The notes under the pieces are model-generated. The model was not told where the DNA came from. It saw only the letters and a list, made by a program, of their open reading frames with translations, and did not search any database. A stretch of 55,801 nucleotides of DNA from JAEUNX01 sp034004685 (GTDB taxonomy: Bacteria > Pseudomonadota > Gammaproteobacteria > Burkholderiales > Rhodocyclaceae), in contig JAVEWG010000025.1 in assembly GCA_034004685.1 (NCBI GenBank), forward strand, positions 1 through 55,801, given 5' to 3'. The position numbers and the translations under genes are program-made. This document shows, piece by piece, positions 33,278-42,100 of the stretch. Each line of letters begins with the position of its first letter. Position 1 is the stretch's first letter.

Positions 33278-33293
33278 CTTGAAAGCATTCAAG
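33278..33293. promoter_or_regulatory. Inverted repeat upstream of DAHP synthase
   Basis: CTTGAA-AGCA-TTCAAG (33278-33293), a 6-base arm palindrome 22-37 bases upstream of the aroG start, overlapping a TTGTAT-like -10 region on the minus strand. It could be an operator or part of the promoter. It does not match the TyrR box (TGTAAA-N6-TTTACA). Confidence 0.35.
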
Positions 33294-33454
33294 TTTAGCG
33301 CAAAGGCCGGCGCCGGCCGAATCCCATTGCGGCCCGGCCTCACCCTGCGGCGAACGAATCTCCCCCTGCCGGGTCGATGGATTAGCCGGCCTGTAAGCTT
33401 CCGGCCCGACCGCCGGTCTTATGGAGCAGATCCGTCATCGCCGCGAGAACCACC

Positions 33455-34393
33455 ATGCTGATCCGCAAACCCACCGATGTCGCCCCATCGGAAATCACCC
33501 CCCGGGAACTCTTCGAGGGCCGCCGCCACTTTCTGGGCCAGACCGGCGCGGGCTTGCTGACCGGGGCCCTGGGAAACTGGGCCTCACCGGCCCTGGCCGC
33601 GCCCCTCAAGCTCGCCCCCCTGAACCCCAGCCCCTTCAGCGCGACGGAAACCCCCACCCCTTACAAATCGGTGACCACCTACAACAATTTCTACGAGTTC
33701 GGCACCGACAAGGAAGACCCGGCGGCCAACGCCCATGCCCTGATCACCCGGCCGTGGACCCTGCGGGTGGAGGGCCTGGCCGCCAAGCCCCACAGCTTCG
33801 ACCTGGATGATCTCCTCAAGCTCGCCCCGCTGGAGGAGCGGATCTACCGCCTGCGCTGCGTGGAGGCCTGGTCCATGGTGGTGCCCTGGGTGGGCTACCC
33901 GCTTTCAGCGCTGCTCAAGCAGGTGGAGCCCCTGGGCAGCGCCAGGTACGTGGAATTTGTCTCCCACCATGATCCCAAGCTCATGACCCGCCGGCCGGTG
34001 CTGGACTGGCCCTACCGGGAAGGGCTGCGCCTGGACGAGGCCCTCCATCCCCTGACCCTGCTGACCCTGGGCCTCTACGGCGAAGTGCTACCCAACCAGA
34101 ACGGCGCCCCGGTGCGCCTGGTGGTGCCCTGGAAATATGGTTTCAAGAGCGCCAAGTCCATCGTCACCATCCGCCTGGTGGAAAAAGAGCCGGTCAGTTC
34201 CTGGACTCGTGCCAACCCGGCGGAATACGGCTTTTATTCCAACGTGAATCCCTCCGTGGACCACCCCCGCTGGAGCCAGGCCCGGGAACGCCGCATTGGT
34301 GAATTCAGCAAACGCCCGACCCTCATGTTCAACGGCTACGGCGACCAGGTGGCGGCCCTGTACCGGGGCATGGATCTGGCAAAATTCTTCTGA
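33455..34393 (+). CDS. msrP: Protein-methionine-sulfoxide reductase catalytic subunit MsrP
   Basis: MsrP is a periplasmic molybdopterin enzyme that repairs oxidised methionine in envelope proteins. The 312-residue product carries a Tat signal with twin-arginine motif RRHFLG (residues 23-28). The oxidoreductase fold has TYNNFYEFGTDKEDP, the molybdenum ligand C135 in YRLRCVEAWSMVVPWVGY, and VVPWKYGFKSAKSIV. It ends with YRGMDLAKFF. It sits 32 bases ahead of its membrane partner msrQ and near mog. Confidence 0.95.
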   Translation: MLIRKPTDVAPSEITPRELFEGRRHFLGQTGAGLLTGALGNWASPALAAPLKLAPLNPSPFSATETPTPYKSVTTYNNFYEFGTDKEDPAANAHALITRPWTLRVEGLAAKPHSFDLDDLLKLAPLEERIYRLRCVEAWSMVVPWVGYPLSALLKQVEPLGSARYVEFVSHHDPKLMTRRPVLDWPYREGLRLDEALHPLTLLTLGLYGEVLPNQNGAPVRLVVPWKYGFKSAKSIVTIRLVEKEPVSSWTRANPAEYGFYSNVNPSVDHPRWSQARERRIGEFSKRPTLMFNGYGDQVAALYRGMDLAKFF

Positions 34394-34425
34394 TCGCCCC
34401 CGCCCCTACCCGGAACCCACCCCCC

Positions 34426-35100
34426 GTGAACCTGAAAGCGCCCACCCCCTTGCAACTGGCCTGGATCAAGGCCTTCCTGTTCCTGACCTGCCTGGCGCCG
34501 GCCTTCCAGCTGGCTCTGGCCTGGCAGGGGGATAGCCTGGGGGCAAACCCCATCGAGGCCATCACCCGGTCCAGCGGCGAGTGGACCCTGCGCCTCCTGC
34601 TGATCACCCTGGCGGTAACGCCCCTGCGGCGTTTCACAGGCCTCCACTGGCTGGTCCGGCTGCGGCGGATGCTGGGCCTCTTTGCCTTTGCGTGGGCCTG
34701 CGGCCACTTCCTCACCTACCTCTGGCTGGACCAGTTCTTCGACCTGGCCGCCATCGCCAAGGACGTCCTCAAGCGGCCCTTCATCACCGTGGGCTTCACC
34801 GCCTTCCTGCTGCTGATTCCCCTGGCCGCCACCTCCACCAACGCCGCCATCCGGCGCCTCGGCGGGCGGCGTTGGCAGGCGCTGCACCGCTCGGTGTACG
34901 CCATCGCCATCCTGGGCGTAGTGCATTTCTGGTGGCTGGTGAAGAAGGACATCACCGAGCCCCTGGTCTACGGCCTGATCCTGGCTTCCCTGCTGGGACT
35001 GCGGGCCTGGTGGCGGGAACAGGAGCGGCGCCGGCAACTGGCCGCCCGGCCCCCCTGCTTCCAGCCCCGGGGCAAGGTGATCCCGATCCAGCCCAGGTAG
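34426..35100 (+). CDS. msrQ: Heme-binding membrane subunit MsrQ
   Basis: MsrQ passes quinol electrons to MsrP through heme. The 224-residue product has about six membrane helices, including RLLLITLAVTPLRRF and FLTYLWLDQFFDL, and the heme His residues within RRMLGLFAFAWACGHFLTYL, WQALHRSVYAIAILGVVHFWWLVKKD. GTG at 34426 is the start, since no ATG opens the frame before the first helix. The stop codon lies inside a short palindromic repeat. It converges with mog. Confidence 0.93.
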   Translation: MNLKAPTPLQLAWIKAFLFLTCLAPAFQLALAWQGDSLGANPIEAITRSSGEWTLRLLLITLAVTPLRRFTGLHWLVRLRRMLGLFAFAWACGHFLTYLWLDQFFDLAAIAKDVLKRPFITVGFTAFLLLIPLAATSTNAAIRRLGGRRWQALHRSVYAIAILGVVHFWWLVKKDITEPLVYGLILASLLGLRAWWREQERRRQLAARPPCFQPRGKVIPIQPR

Positions 35101-35146
35101 GGTGCGCTTGCGACCCCCGGACGACTGGCGCCCAAACGCGCCCTAA
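35097..35146. repeat. REP-like palindrome overlapping the msrQ stop codon
   Basis: GTAGGGTGCGC at 35097-35107 and GCGCCCTAAC at 35137-35146 form imperfect inverted arms around a short spacer. The left arm holds the msrQ stop TAG. The GTAGGG opening recalls the units at 19932 and 45328, but the core sequence differs, so it is a separate or diverged family. It could end transcription of both msrQ and the convergent mog. Confidence 0.45.
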
Positions 35147-35159
35147 CGGAATCCTGCCC

Positions 35160-35750
35160 CTACTCGGCTTTGGTCCGTTGCGCCGACTTGGGCCGGAAGA
35201 CCTTGACCAGCGCCTCGTTGGTTTCCAGATAGGGCCCGCCGATGAGATCGATGCAATAGGGCACGGCGGCGAAGATCCCCGGCACCAGCGCCTCCCCGGC
35301 TGGCCCCCGCACCCCTTCCAGGGTTTCCTTGATGGACTTGGGCTGGCCCGGCAGGTTGAGGATCAGGCTCTGGCCCCGGATCGCCCCCACCTGGCGGGAC
35401 AGGATGGCAGTGGGCACGAAGTGCAGGCTGATCTGGCGCATCTGTTCGCCAAAGCCCGGCATCAACTTGTGAGCCACCGCCTCGGTGGCCTCCGGGGTCA
35501 CGTCCCGCAGAGCCGGGCCGGTGCCGCCGGTGGTGAGCACCAGACAGCAGCCCGCCTCATCGCACAGCGCCTTGAGGGTGGCCTCGATGGTGGGTTGATC
35601 GTCCGGGATCAGCCGTACCTCGGCCCGCCAGGGGCTGGTGAGGACAGCCCCCAGCCACGCCTGGAGGGCAGGGATACCCTTGTCTTCGTACACACCGCTG
35701 CTGGCCCGGTCACTGATGGACACCAGGCCGATGATCGCTTCTTGGCTCAT
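35160..35750 (-). CDS. mog: Molybdopterin adenylyltransferase Mog
   Basis: This enzyme adenylylates molybdopterin for metal insertion. The 196-residue product has the MoaB/Mog motifs IGLVSISDRASSGVYEDKGIPAL, LVLTTGGTGPALRDVTPEAT and the segment ILSRQVGAIRGQSLILNLPGQPKSIKETL, conserved in Mog. It fits the pathway feeding MsrP, which lies head to tail across a 59-base gap (convergent). The ATG at 35750 overlaps none of its neighbours; darP follows 18 bases upstream on the same strand, so darP and mog may be cotranscribed. Confidence 0.94.
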   Translation of the reverse strand: MSQEAIIGLVSISDRASSGVYEDKGIPALQAWLGAVLTSPWRAEVRLIPDDQPTIEATLKALCDEAGCCLVLTTGGTGPALRDVTPEATEAVAHKLMPGFGEQMRQISLHFVPTAILSRQVGAIRGQSLILNLPGQPKSIKETLEGVRGPAGEALVPGIFAAVPYCIDLIGGPYLETNEALVKVFRPKSAQRTKAE

Positions 35751-35768
35751 GAATCAACCCCCCGGAGG

Positions 35769-36326
35769 CTATTCGTCCTGATCCGGCTGGTCGGCCGTGG
35801 CCTCTGCCGGCCCATCCAGATCCCGCAGCACCTTGAACAGCTCCCGGAAGGCCCGGGGCGGCTTGCCCTGCTCCTTCTCCTTGAGGGCATTGCGGCGTAG
35901 CACCCGCAGGACTTGCAGATCCGCCGCCGGCCATTGGGTGGCGATGGCGTGGAGCACCTTCTCGTCCTCCAGCAATTCCAGGCGCAGCCGCTCCAGGCGG
36001 TGCTGGCGGGCCACTTCTTCCTTGGAATTGCCGGCAAAGGCGTCCAGGGCGGCCTGGATCGGCGCCGGGTCCACCCCCCGCATCACCTTGCCGATGTATT
36101 GCATCTGGCGGCGCCGGGCCTCGTGCCTGTCGGTCAGGCGCTGGCACTCCTTCACCGCATCCAGCAGGGATTCCGGCAGGGGCACTTTTGCCAACCGTTC
36201 CGGAGACAGGGCCACCAGTTGCTCACCGATATCCTGCAGGGCGTGCATCTCCCGCTTGCGGTGGCTCTTACTGGGGCGGCCATCCAGATCCTCGGTGTCC
36301 TCGGGGGCGTGGCGGTGGTGGTTCAT
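35769..36326 (-). CDS. darP: Ribosome biogenesis factor DarP (YjgA, DUF615)
   Basis: DarP (YjgA) binds late 50S precursors and helps their maturation. The 185-residue product has the family pattern: RPSKSHRKREMHALQDIGEQLVALSPERLAKVPLPESLLDAVKECQRLTDRHEARRRQMQYIGKVMRGVDPAPIQAAL. This opening up to IGKLMR is nearly invariant in the family. The acidic C-terminal tail is variable. The start is at MNHHRH, 33 codons inside a longer frame, as this fits family length. It diverges from pmbA, an arrangement seen commonly in proteobacteria. Confidence 0.93.
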   Translation of the reverse strand: MNHHRHAPEDTEDLDGRPSKSHRKREMHALQDIGEQLVALSPERLAKVPLPESLLDAVKECQRLTDRHEARRRQMQYIGKVMRGVDPAPIQAALDAFAGNSKEEVARQHRLERLRLELLEDEKVLHAIATQWPAADLQVLRVLRRNALKEKEQGKPPRAFRELFKVLRDLDGPAEATADQPDQDE

Positions 36327-36399
36327 CCTGGGTCCAGGCAATCGGAAAGGGTTAAGATTATAGCCCTTCGCCATTCCCCCGGCCGCCAGGCTCCTTTCC

Positions 36400-37740
36400 A
36401 TGTCAGCACAAGGTTTCAGCTTCACCCCCGATCAACTCCGGCATATCGCCGCGGATGTGCTCAAGCACGCCGCCAAGGGCGGGGCCAGCGCCTGCGAGAC
36501 GGATGTCTCCGAAGGCTTCGGCCAGACCGTGTCGATCCGCAAGGCGGAGGTGGACACCATCGAGTACAACCGGGACAAGGGCATTGGCGTGACGGTCTAC
36601 GTGGGCCAGCAACGGGGCTATGCCAGCACCAGCGATTTCTCCAGGGCCGCCCTCAAGGCCACCGTGGAGGCGGCCCTGGCCATCGCCCGCTTCACCGCCC
36701 CCGACCCCTGGGCCGGCCTGGCGGACCAATCGGAGCTGGCCACCCGGTTCCCCGACCTGGATCTCCACCACCCCTGGCGCCTGTCGGTGGAAGAAGCCCT
36801 GGAGGTCGCCCACCGCTGCGAGGAAGCGGCCCTGGCCGCCAGCCCCCTGATCACCAATTCGGAAGGGGCCAATGTGTCCCTCCAGGAATCCCATTTCATC
36901 TCCGCCAATAGCCTGGGCTTCATGGCGGGCTTCAGTTCCTCCCGCCATTCCGTGTCCTGCTCGGTGATTGCCGGGGAAGGGGACGGCATGCAGCGGGACG
37001 ACTGGTATGACTCCCAGCGAGACCCGGCAGACCTGGCCAGCCCCGAGTCCATCGGCCAGACCGCCGCCCAGCGTACTGTAGCCCGCCTCAAGGCCCGCCA
37101 GATCAAGACCTGCGAGGTACCGGTAGTGTTTGACGCCACCCTGACCCCGGGCCTGATCGGCAGCTTCGTCCAGGCGGTGAGCGGCGGCGCCCTGTATCGC
37201 AAGTCCTCCTTTCTGCTGGACAGCCTGGGGAAACCGGTGTTCTCGCCGGTGGTGCAGATTTCCGAACGCCCCTTCCTGCCCAAGGGCATGGCCTCCGGCC
37301 CCTTCGACGATGACGGGGTGGCCACCCGGGATCGGGAAGTGGTAATCGACGGGGTGCTCCAGGGCTATTTCCTGGGCACCTACTCCGCCCGAAAACTGGG
37401 CATGCAAAGCACTGGCAACGCCGGCGGCTCCCACAACCTCCTGGTGCGGGGCGGCGACCAGAACCTGGCAGGGCTGCTCAAGCAGATGGACCGGGGGCTC
37501 CTGGTCACCGAGCTGCTGGGCCACGGCATCAATTACGTGACAGGCGACTACTCCCGGGGCGCGGCCGGTTTCTGGGTGGAAAAGGGCAAGATCAAGCACC
37601 CGGTGGAGGAGATCACCATCGCCGGCAACCTCAAGGACATGTTCCGGGGCATCGTGGCCATCGGCAACGATGCCCTGCCCCGGGGCGCCAAGCGCTGCGG
37701 CTCGGTGCTGATCGACCGCATGACCGTGGCCGGGCGCTGA
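36400..37740 (+). CDS. pmbA: Metalloprotease PmbA (TldE)
   Basis: TldD/PmbA (TldE) form a heterodimeric protease needed for microcin B17 maturation and CcdA degradation in E. coli. The 446-residue product is PmbA/TldE: EVDTIEYNRDKGIGVTVYVGQQRGYASTSDFS, NSEGANVSLQESHFISANSLGF, VPVVFDATLTPGLIGSFVQAVSGGALYRKSSFLLDSLG, HGINYVTGDYSRGAAGFWVEKGKIKHPVEEITIAGNLKDMFRGIVAIGND. The zinc HExxxH of TldD is absent, as usual for TldE. tldD is not in the window. Confidence 0.95.
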   Translation: MSAQGFSFTPDQLRHIAADVLKHAAKGGASACETDVSEGFGQTVSIRKAEVDTIEYNRDKGIGVTVYVGQQRGYASTSDFSRAALKATVEAALAIARFTAPDPWAGLADQSELATRFPDLDLHHPWRLSVEEALEVAHRCEEAALAASPLITNSEGANVSLQESHFISANSLGFMAGFSSSRHSVSCSVIAGEGDGMQRDDWYDSQRDPADLASPESIGQTAAQRTVARLKARQIKTCEVPVVFDATLTPGLIGSFVQAVSGGALYRKSSFLLDSLGKPVFSPVVQISERPFLPKGMASGPFDDDGVATRDREVVIDGVLQGYFLGTYSARKLGMQSTGNAGGSHNLLVRGGDQNLAGLLKQMDRGLLVTELLGHGINYVTGDYSRGAAGFWVEKGKIKHPVEEITIAGNLKDMFRGIVAIGNDALPRGAKRCGSVLIDRMTVAGR

Positions 37741-37770
37741 CGCCCCGCCGCCAGCTCAAGAGGAGACACC

Positions 37771-38871
37771 GTGGAACGCCGTTCCTTCCTGAAGAACGCC
37801 GGCGCCGGGGTTGCCGCCGGCCTGGCCGCCGCTGCGCCGGCCCAGGCCGCCGAGCTGCCCACCATCAAGTGGCGCCTGGCCTCGGTCTTCCCCAAGAGCC
37901 TGGACACCCTCCACGGCGCCGCCGAAGCCCTAACCAGGCGGGTGCTGGACGCCACCGGCGGAAAATTCCAGATCCAGGTGTTCGCCGCCGGCGAGATCGT
38001 CCCCGGCCCAGCCGTGCTGGACGCGGTGAAGGATGGCACGGTGGAAATGGGGCAGGCCACCTCCTACTATTTCGTGGGCAAAGATCCCACCTTCGCCTTC
38101 GACACAGCGCTGCCCTTCGGCCTCAACAGCCGCCAGCAAACCGCCTGGATGCTCCAGGGCGGCGGGCTGGAACTGATGCGGGAGTTCTTCGCCGGCTACA
38201 ACATCCACAACATTCCCTGCGGCAATACCGGCGTGCAGATGGGGGGCTGGTTCCGCAAGGAGATCAAGACCGTCAAGGATCTGGATGGCCTGAAATTCCG
38301 GATCAGCGGCATCGCCGGCCAGATCCTGGCCAAGCTGGGGGTGGTACCCCAGCAGATTCCTGGCACCGATCTGTACCCGGCCCTGGAAAAAGGCACCATC
38401 GACGCCGCCGAGTGGGTGGGCCCCTACGACGACCAGAAGCTCGGCCTCAACAAGGTGGCCAAGTACTACTATTACCCGGGCTGGTGGGAAGGTGGCCCCA
38501 TGATCAGCGCCTACATGAACCTCAAGGCCTGGAAGGCCCTCCCCAAGGAATACCAGGCCATCCTGGAGGCCGCCTGCCTGGAGGCCCACGTGCAGATGCA
38601 AGCCAAGTACGACGCCCGCAACCCCACTGCCCTCAAGCAGCTGGTGGGCAGCGGCACCCAGCTGCGCCCCTTCCCCAACGAAGTCATGGCGGCCTGCTAC
38701 AAGGCCGCCATGGATCTCTTCACGGAAACTGCCGCTGCCAACCCCCGCTTCAAGAAGGTCTTCGACCACTGGATGAAGTTCCGCGACGACCAACTGCAGT
38801 GGTTCGCGGTGGCGGAGAACCGCTTCGACAACTTCATGCAGGCCGTTCGTACCGTTAGCCGCAATAAATAA
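37771..38871 (+). CDS. TRAP transporter solute-binding protein, TakP-like (orphan)
   Basis: This periplasmic DctP-family binding protein of 366 residues resembles the Rhodobacter alpha-keto acid binder TakP along its length: WRLASVFPKSLDTLHGAAEAL, GKFQIQVFAAGEIVPG, GNTGVQMGGWFRKEIKTVKDLDGLKFRISG, YPALEKGTIDAAEWVGPYDDQKLGL and YYYYPGWWEGGPMI. It has a Tat-type signal (RRSFLK, residues 3-8). It starts with GTG; AGAGGAGA lies upstream. No DctQ or DctM membrane genes accompany it, so its permease must be elsewhere or it has another role. Substrate assignment to 2-oxoacids is by resemblance only. Confidence 0.88.
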   Translation: MERRSFLKNAGAGVAAGLAAAAPAQAAELPTIKWRLASVFPKSLDTLHGAAEALTRRVLDATGGKFQIQVFAAGEIVPGPAVLDAVKDGTVEMGQATSYYFVGKDPTFAFDTALPFGLNSRQQTAWMLQGGGLELMREFFAGYNIHNIPCGNTGVQMGGWFRKEIKTVKDLDGLKFRISGIAGQILAKLGVVPQQIPGTDLYPALEKGTIDAAEWVGPYDDQKLGLNKVAKYYYYPGWWEGGPMISAYMNLKAWKALPKEYQAILEAACLEAHVQMQAKYDARNPTALKQLVGSGTQLRPFPNEVMAACYKAAMDLFTETAAANPRFKKVFDHWMKFRDDQLQWFAVAENRFDNFMQAVRTVSRNK

Positions 38872-38935
38872 TCGGGACCGGCGATTCGACCTGCCCATGC
38901 ACCCGGCCATGAACAACGCTTGGCGGAACATTGGG

Positions 38936-38964
38936 TTGACAACCCGCCTGAGTTGGAATTAGAT
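38936..38964 (+). promoter_or_regulatory. Candidate sigma-70 promoter of the riboswitch/protease transcript
   Basis: TTGACA (38936-38941) is a perfect -35 box; 17 bases on, TTAGAT (38959-38964) is a weak -10. Transcription would begin near 38971, just at the 5' edge of the riboswitch, which supports the assignment. Confidence 0.5.
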
Positions 38965-38972
38965 CTCAGGTA

Positions 38973-39060
38973 GATCAAAGGCAAACGGAGGGTAACCTCC
39001 GGACGCAAAACCACGGGCCCTAATCTGTTCAACGGAAGGGTAGCCGGGTTGCATCGGATC
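38973..39060 (+). promoter_or_regulatory. Cyclic di-GMP-I (GEMM-I) riboswitch
   Basis: The leader of the RTX protease gene holds the full GEMM-I core in order. A GGCAAAC opening (from 38980) is followed by the first hairpin: GGAGG (38987-38991), GNRA-type loop GTAA and CCTCC (38996-39000). Then come the invariant GGACGCAAAACCACGG (from 39001), the tetraloop-receptor arm CCCTAA (from 39018), its closing AGGG, and TAGCCGGGTTGC (39041-39052). P1 can form from GATC and GCAA on the left with TTGC and GATC on the right. The aptamer should bind c-di-GMP. Whether it turns the gene on or off is not determined. Confidence 0.92.
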
Positions 39061-39087
39061 AGGTTGGCCATCATTCGCCTGCGCTGT

Positions 39088-39121
39088 GCTTCCTCGGTTT
39101 TGCGTTTCAACCGGCAAGAGG
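39088..39121 (+). promoter_or_regulatory. Possible RBS-sequestering hairpin downstream of the riboswitch
   Basis: GCT-T-CCTC-GGTT (39088-39099) can pair with AACC (39109-39112) and, after a five-base bulge, GAGG and AGC (39118-39124). GAGG is the core of the AAGAGG ribosome binding site for the protease ATG at 39128. This would let the aptamer act on translation. There is no run of T that would suggest transcription termination. Folding was done by eye. Confidence 0.45.
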
Positions 39122-39127
39122 CAGCAA

Positions 39128-42100
39128 ATGGCGCTCACTACTTGGACTCAACAGCAGGTTTTCGATCAACTCAGCTCCGGGTACAGCTGGAGCGGGGCGG
39201 CGATCACCTATGCCTTCCCAACCAACACGAACGGCATTTTCGGCAGTCAGGAAGCCGCGGGATTCCAAAGCCTCAACGGCACCCAGCAAGCTGCCGCCGC
39301 CCTTGCCCTTCAGACCTGGGACGATCTGATCGCCGCAGACTTCCAGCAAACTACGGCGACCACCTCGAACATCGAATTCGGCATCACCACTACCGGCATT
39401 GGCTATGCTCACGCCTATTTCCCGACGATCAGTAGCGTCTGGTTCAGCGGGGCCTATTCCGACCTGCTAAACCCCCAGGTTGCTCAACACTCCTTCCTGA
39501 CCTATGTGCATGAAATCGGCCACGCCCTGGGGCTGGACCACATGGGGGCGTATAACGGAAGCGGTACGTGGTCCCCGTCCTGTTACCAGGACAGCGGCGT
39601 TTTTTCCGTGATGTCCTACTTTGGTCCCAATTGGGGGTCCGGCGCGAGCGCGGGCGAAGGCTTGGTGGCGTGGGCGGACTGGGTCGGGGCCGATGGTCGC
39701 ACCTACTCACCCCAGACTCCGATGACCAACGACATCATGGCCATCCAGTCCATCTATGGTGCCGAAACAACCACCCGTACCGGTAATACCACCTATGGAT
39801 TCAGCTCCAACGTCAGCGGGCAACTGGCAGCAATCTATGACTTCACGGTCAACGCCAACCCCATCCTGACCCTTTTTGACGCGGGCGGCCAGGACACCCT
39901 CAATCTGAGCGGGTGGTCCTCCGCGAGCGTGATCGACCTGAACCCAGGCAGTTATTCCTCATGCAACTCCATGACGAACAACATCGCCATCGCCTACTCC
40001 TGCAACATCGAAAATGCCATTGGAGGATCTGGAAGCGACTCCCTTACTGGCAACCTGCTCGACAACTGGCTTGACGGAGGAGGCGGCAACGACTTGATCT
40101 CCGGAGGAGGCGGCAACGACACCCTGATCTCCGGAGCAGGCAACGACAGCCTGTTTGGCGGGGACGGGAGTGATTCCGTTGTATTTTCTGGAAATTGGTC
40201 GGATTACACCTACTCCTACAATGCTGGCACCGGCTTCACCTTCTACGGTACGGGAACTGGTACCGACCTCCTTTCTAGCGTCGAATCGTTCGTATTCAAT
40301 GACGTGACCAAGTCTGCCGCCGAGTTGTCGGGGGGCGGAACTTCATCTCAAGCGCTGGTTTCCATCCAAGCCCTCAACGCCTCTGCCACCGAGGGCAACA
40401 GTGGAATCACCGCGCTGAGTTTCAAGGTGAGCCTGAGCAGCGCGAGCAGCGCCCCCGAAACGATCAGCTGGACCCTCGCAGGCCAAGGCAGCGCGGCTAC
40501 GGACGCCACTGATTTTTCCGGGGCCACCTCCGGCACCCTCAGCTTCGCCCCCGGGGAAACGGAAAAAACCATTCAGATCAGCATCGTCGGTGACACAACC
40601 ATCGAGTCTGACGAAGCTTTCAGCATCTCCCTATCCAACCCCTCTTCCGGCCTCACCCTGGGAACCTCTTCAGCGGCGGCAACCATCATCAACGACGACA
40701 CCGCGGGGGGCACTGACGACTATCCCCTCAACACCGGCACCCAGGGGCTCGTGACCGTCAACGGTAGCGCCGTGACGGGCACCATTGAAGCGGCCTCCGA
40801 CGGAGATCTTTTCAAGGTCAATCTGGTGGCCGGCAAGACCTATGTATTCGATCTCACCAAAACCTCTGGCGACCTGGACCCCTACCTGGAGCTATACAGC
40901 CCCTCGCTACAGTGGCTTGCCTATAACGACGACGCTAGCGCCTCAACCCTCAATTCCCGCATTACCTATACCGCCACTGCATCCGGCACCTACTACCTGG
41001 CCGCCTGGGACTACTACGCTGCGACTGGCGCTTATACCCTCAACGCCATCACCGTTGGCCTCACCCTGACGGGCACGGCTACTGCCAACACCCTGTCGGG
41101 ATCGGCGGAGAATGACTGGCTCTATGGGCTAGGTGGCAACGACACCCTAAATGGCAATGCCGGCAACGACTACCTGGATGGCGGCACTGGCAACGACAAA
41201 ATGCTAGGAGGTGCTGGCAACGACACCTACGTCGTAGACAGCACCACTGATGTGGTTTCTGAAACCAGCTCCACGGGCGGTACGGATTCCGTAAATTCGA
41301 CGGTAAGTTTTACCCTCGGGAACTACGTCGAAAACCTGACTCTGACCGGCGGCACCAGCACCAATGCTACCGGCAATACTCTGGCCAACACTCTGACCGG
41401 TAACAATGGCGTCAATCTGCTCAATGGCAAAGCGGGCATCGACATCATGGATGGCCAGGAAGGTTCGGATATCTACCTGATTTCCCTGACGACCGAGCAC
41501 ACCGCAGCGGAAGTCCGCGATAGCGGTACCAGCGGTATCGACGAGGTCCGCTTCGCCGCCACCAGCGCCAGCACCCTGACCCTCTACGCCAACGACACCG
41601 GGATCGAGAAGGTCGTGATTGGCACAGGAACCGCAGCAAGCGCTGTAACCACGGGGACCGTCTCCCTCAATGTCAATGCCGCAGCCGTTGGCAATGGTCT
41701 CAATATCGTGGGCAACGCAGGCGCCAACATCCTGACCGGCACAGCCTTCGACGACCTCCTGGACGGAGCATCCGGGGCGGACAAGCTGCTTGGCGGCGAC
41801 GGCATCGATATCCTGATGGGCCGGCTCGGCAACGACACATTGAGCGGCGGCGCTGGCATCGACTTTTTCGTGTTCAACACTGCCGCCAATACCGCCAGCA
41901 ACAAGGACACCATCACCGATTTCACTTCCGGAGAAGATCTGCTTCAACTGAGCCTGGCAATCTTCAAAGGACTCGGGACCACCCCTGGCGCCCTCGAGGA
42001 GACCCAGTTCTGGTCTGGCGCCGGAATCACTGCTGCCCATGACGCCGACGACCGTCTGATCTACAACACCACTTCTGGGGTGCTGTATTACGATGCCGAT

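Noticed and set aside
39061..39127. Rho-independent terminator as the riboswitch expression platform
   Set aside because: The CGGTT/AACCG stem is not followed by a T tract, so a translational mechanism is more likely.
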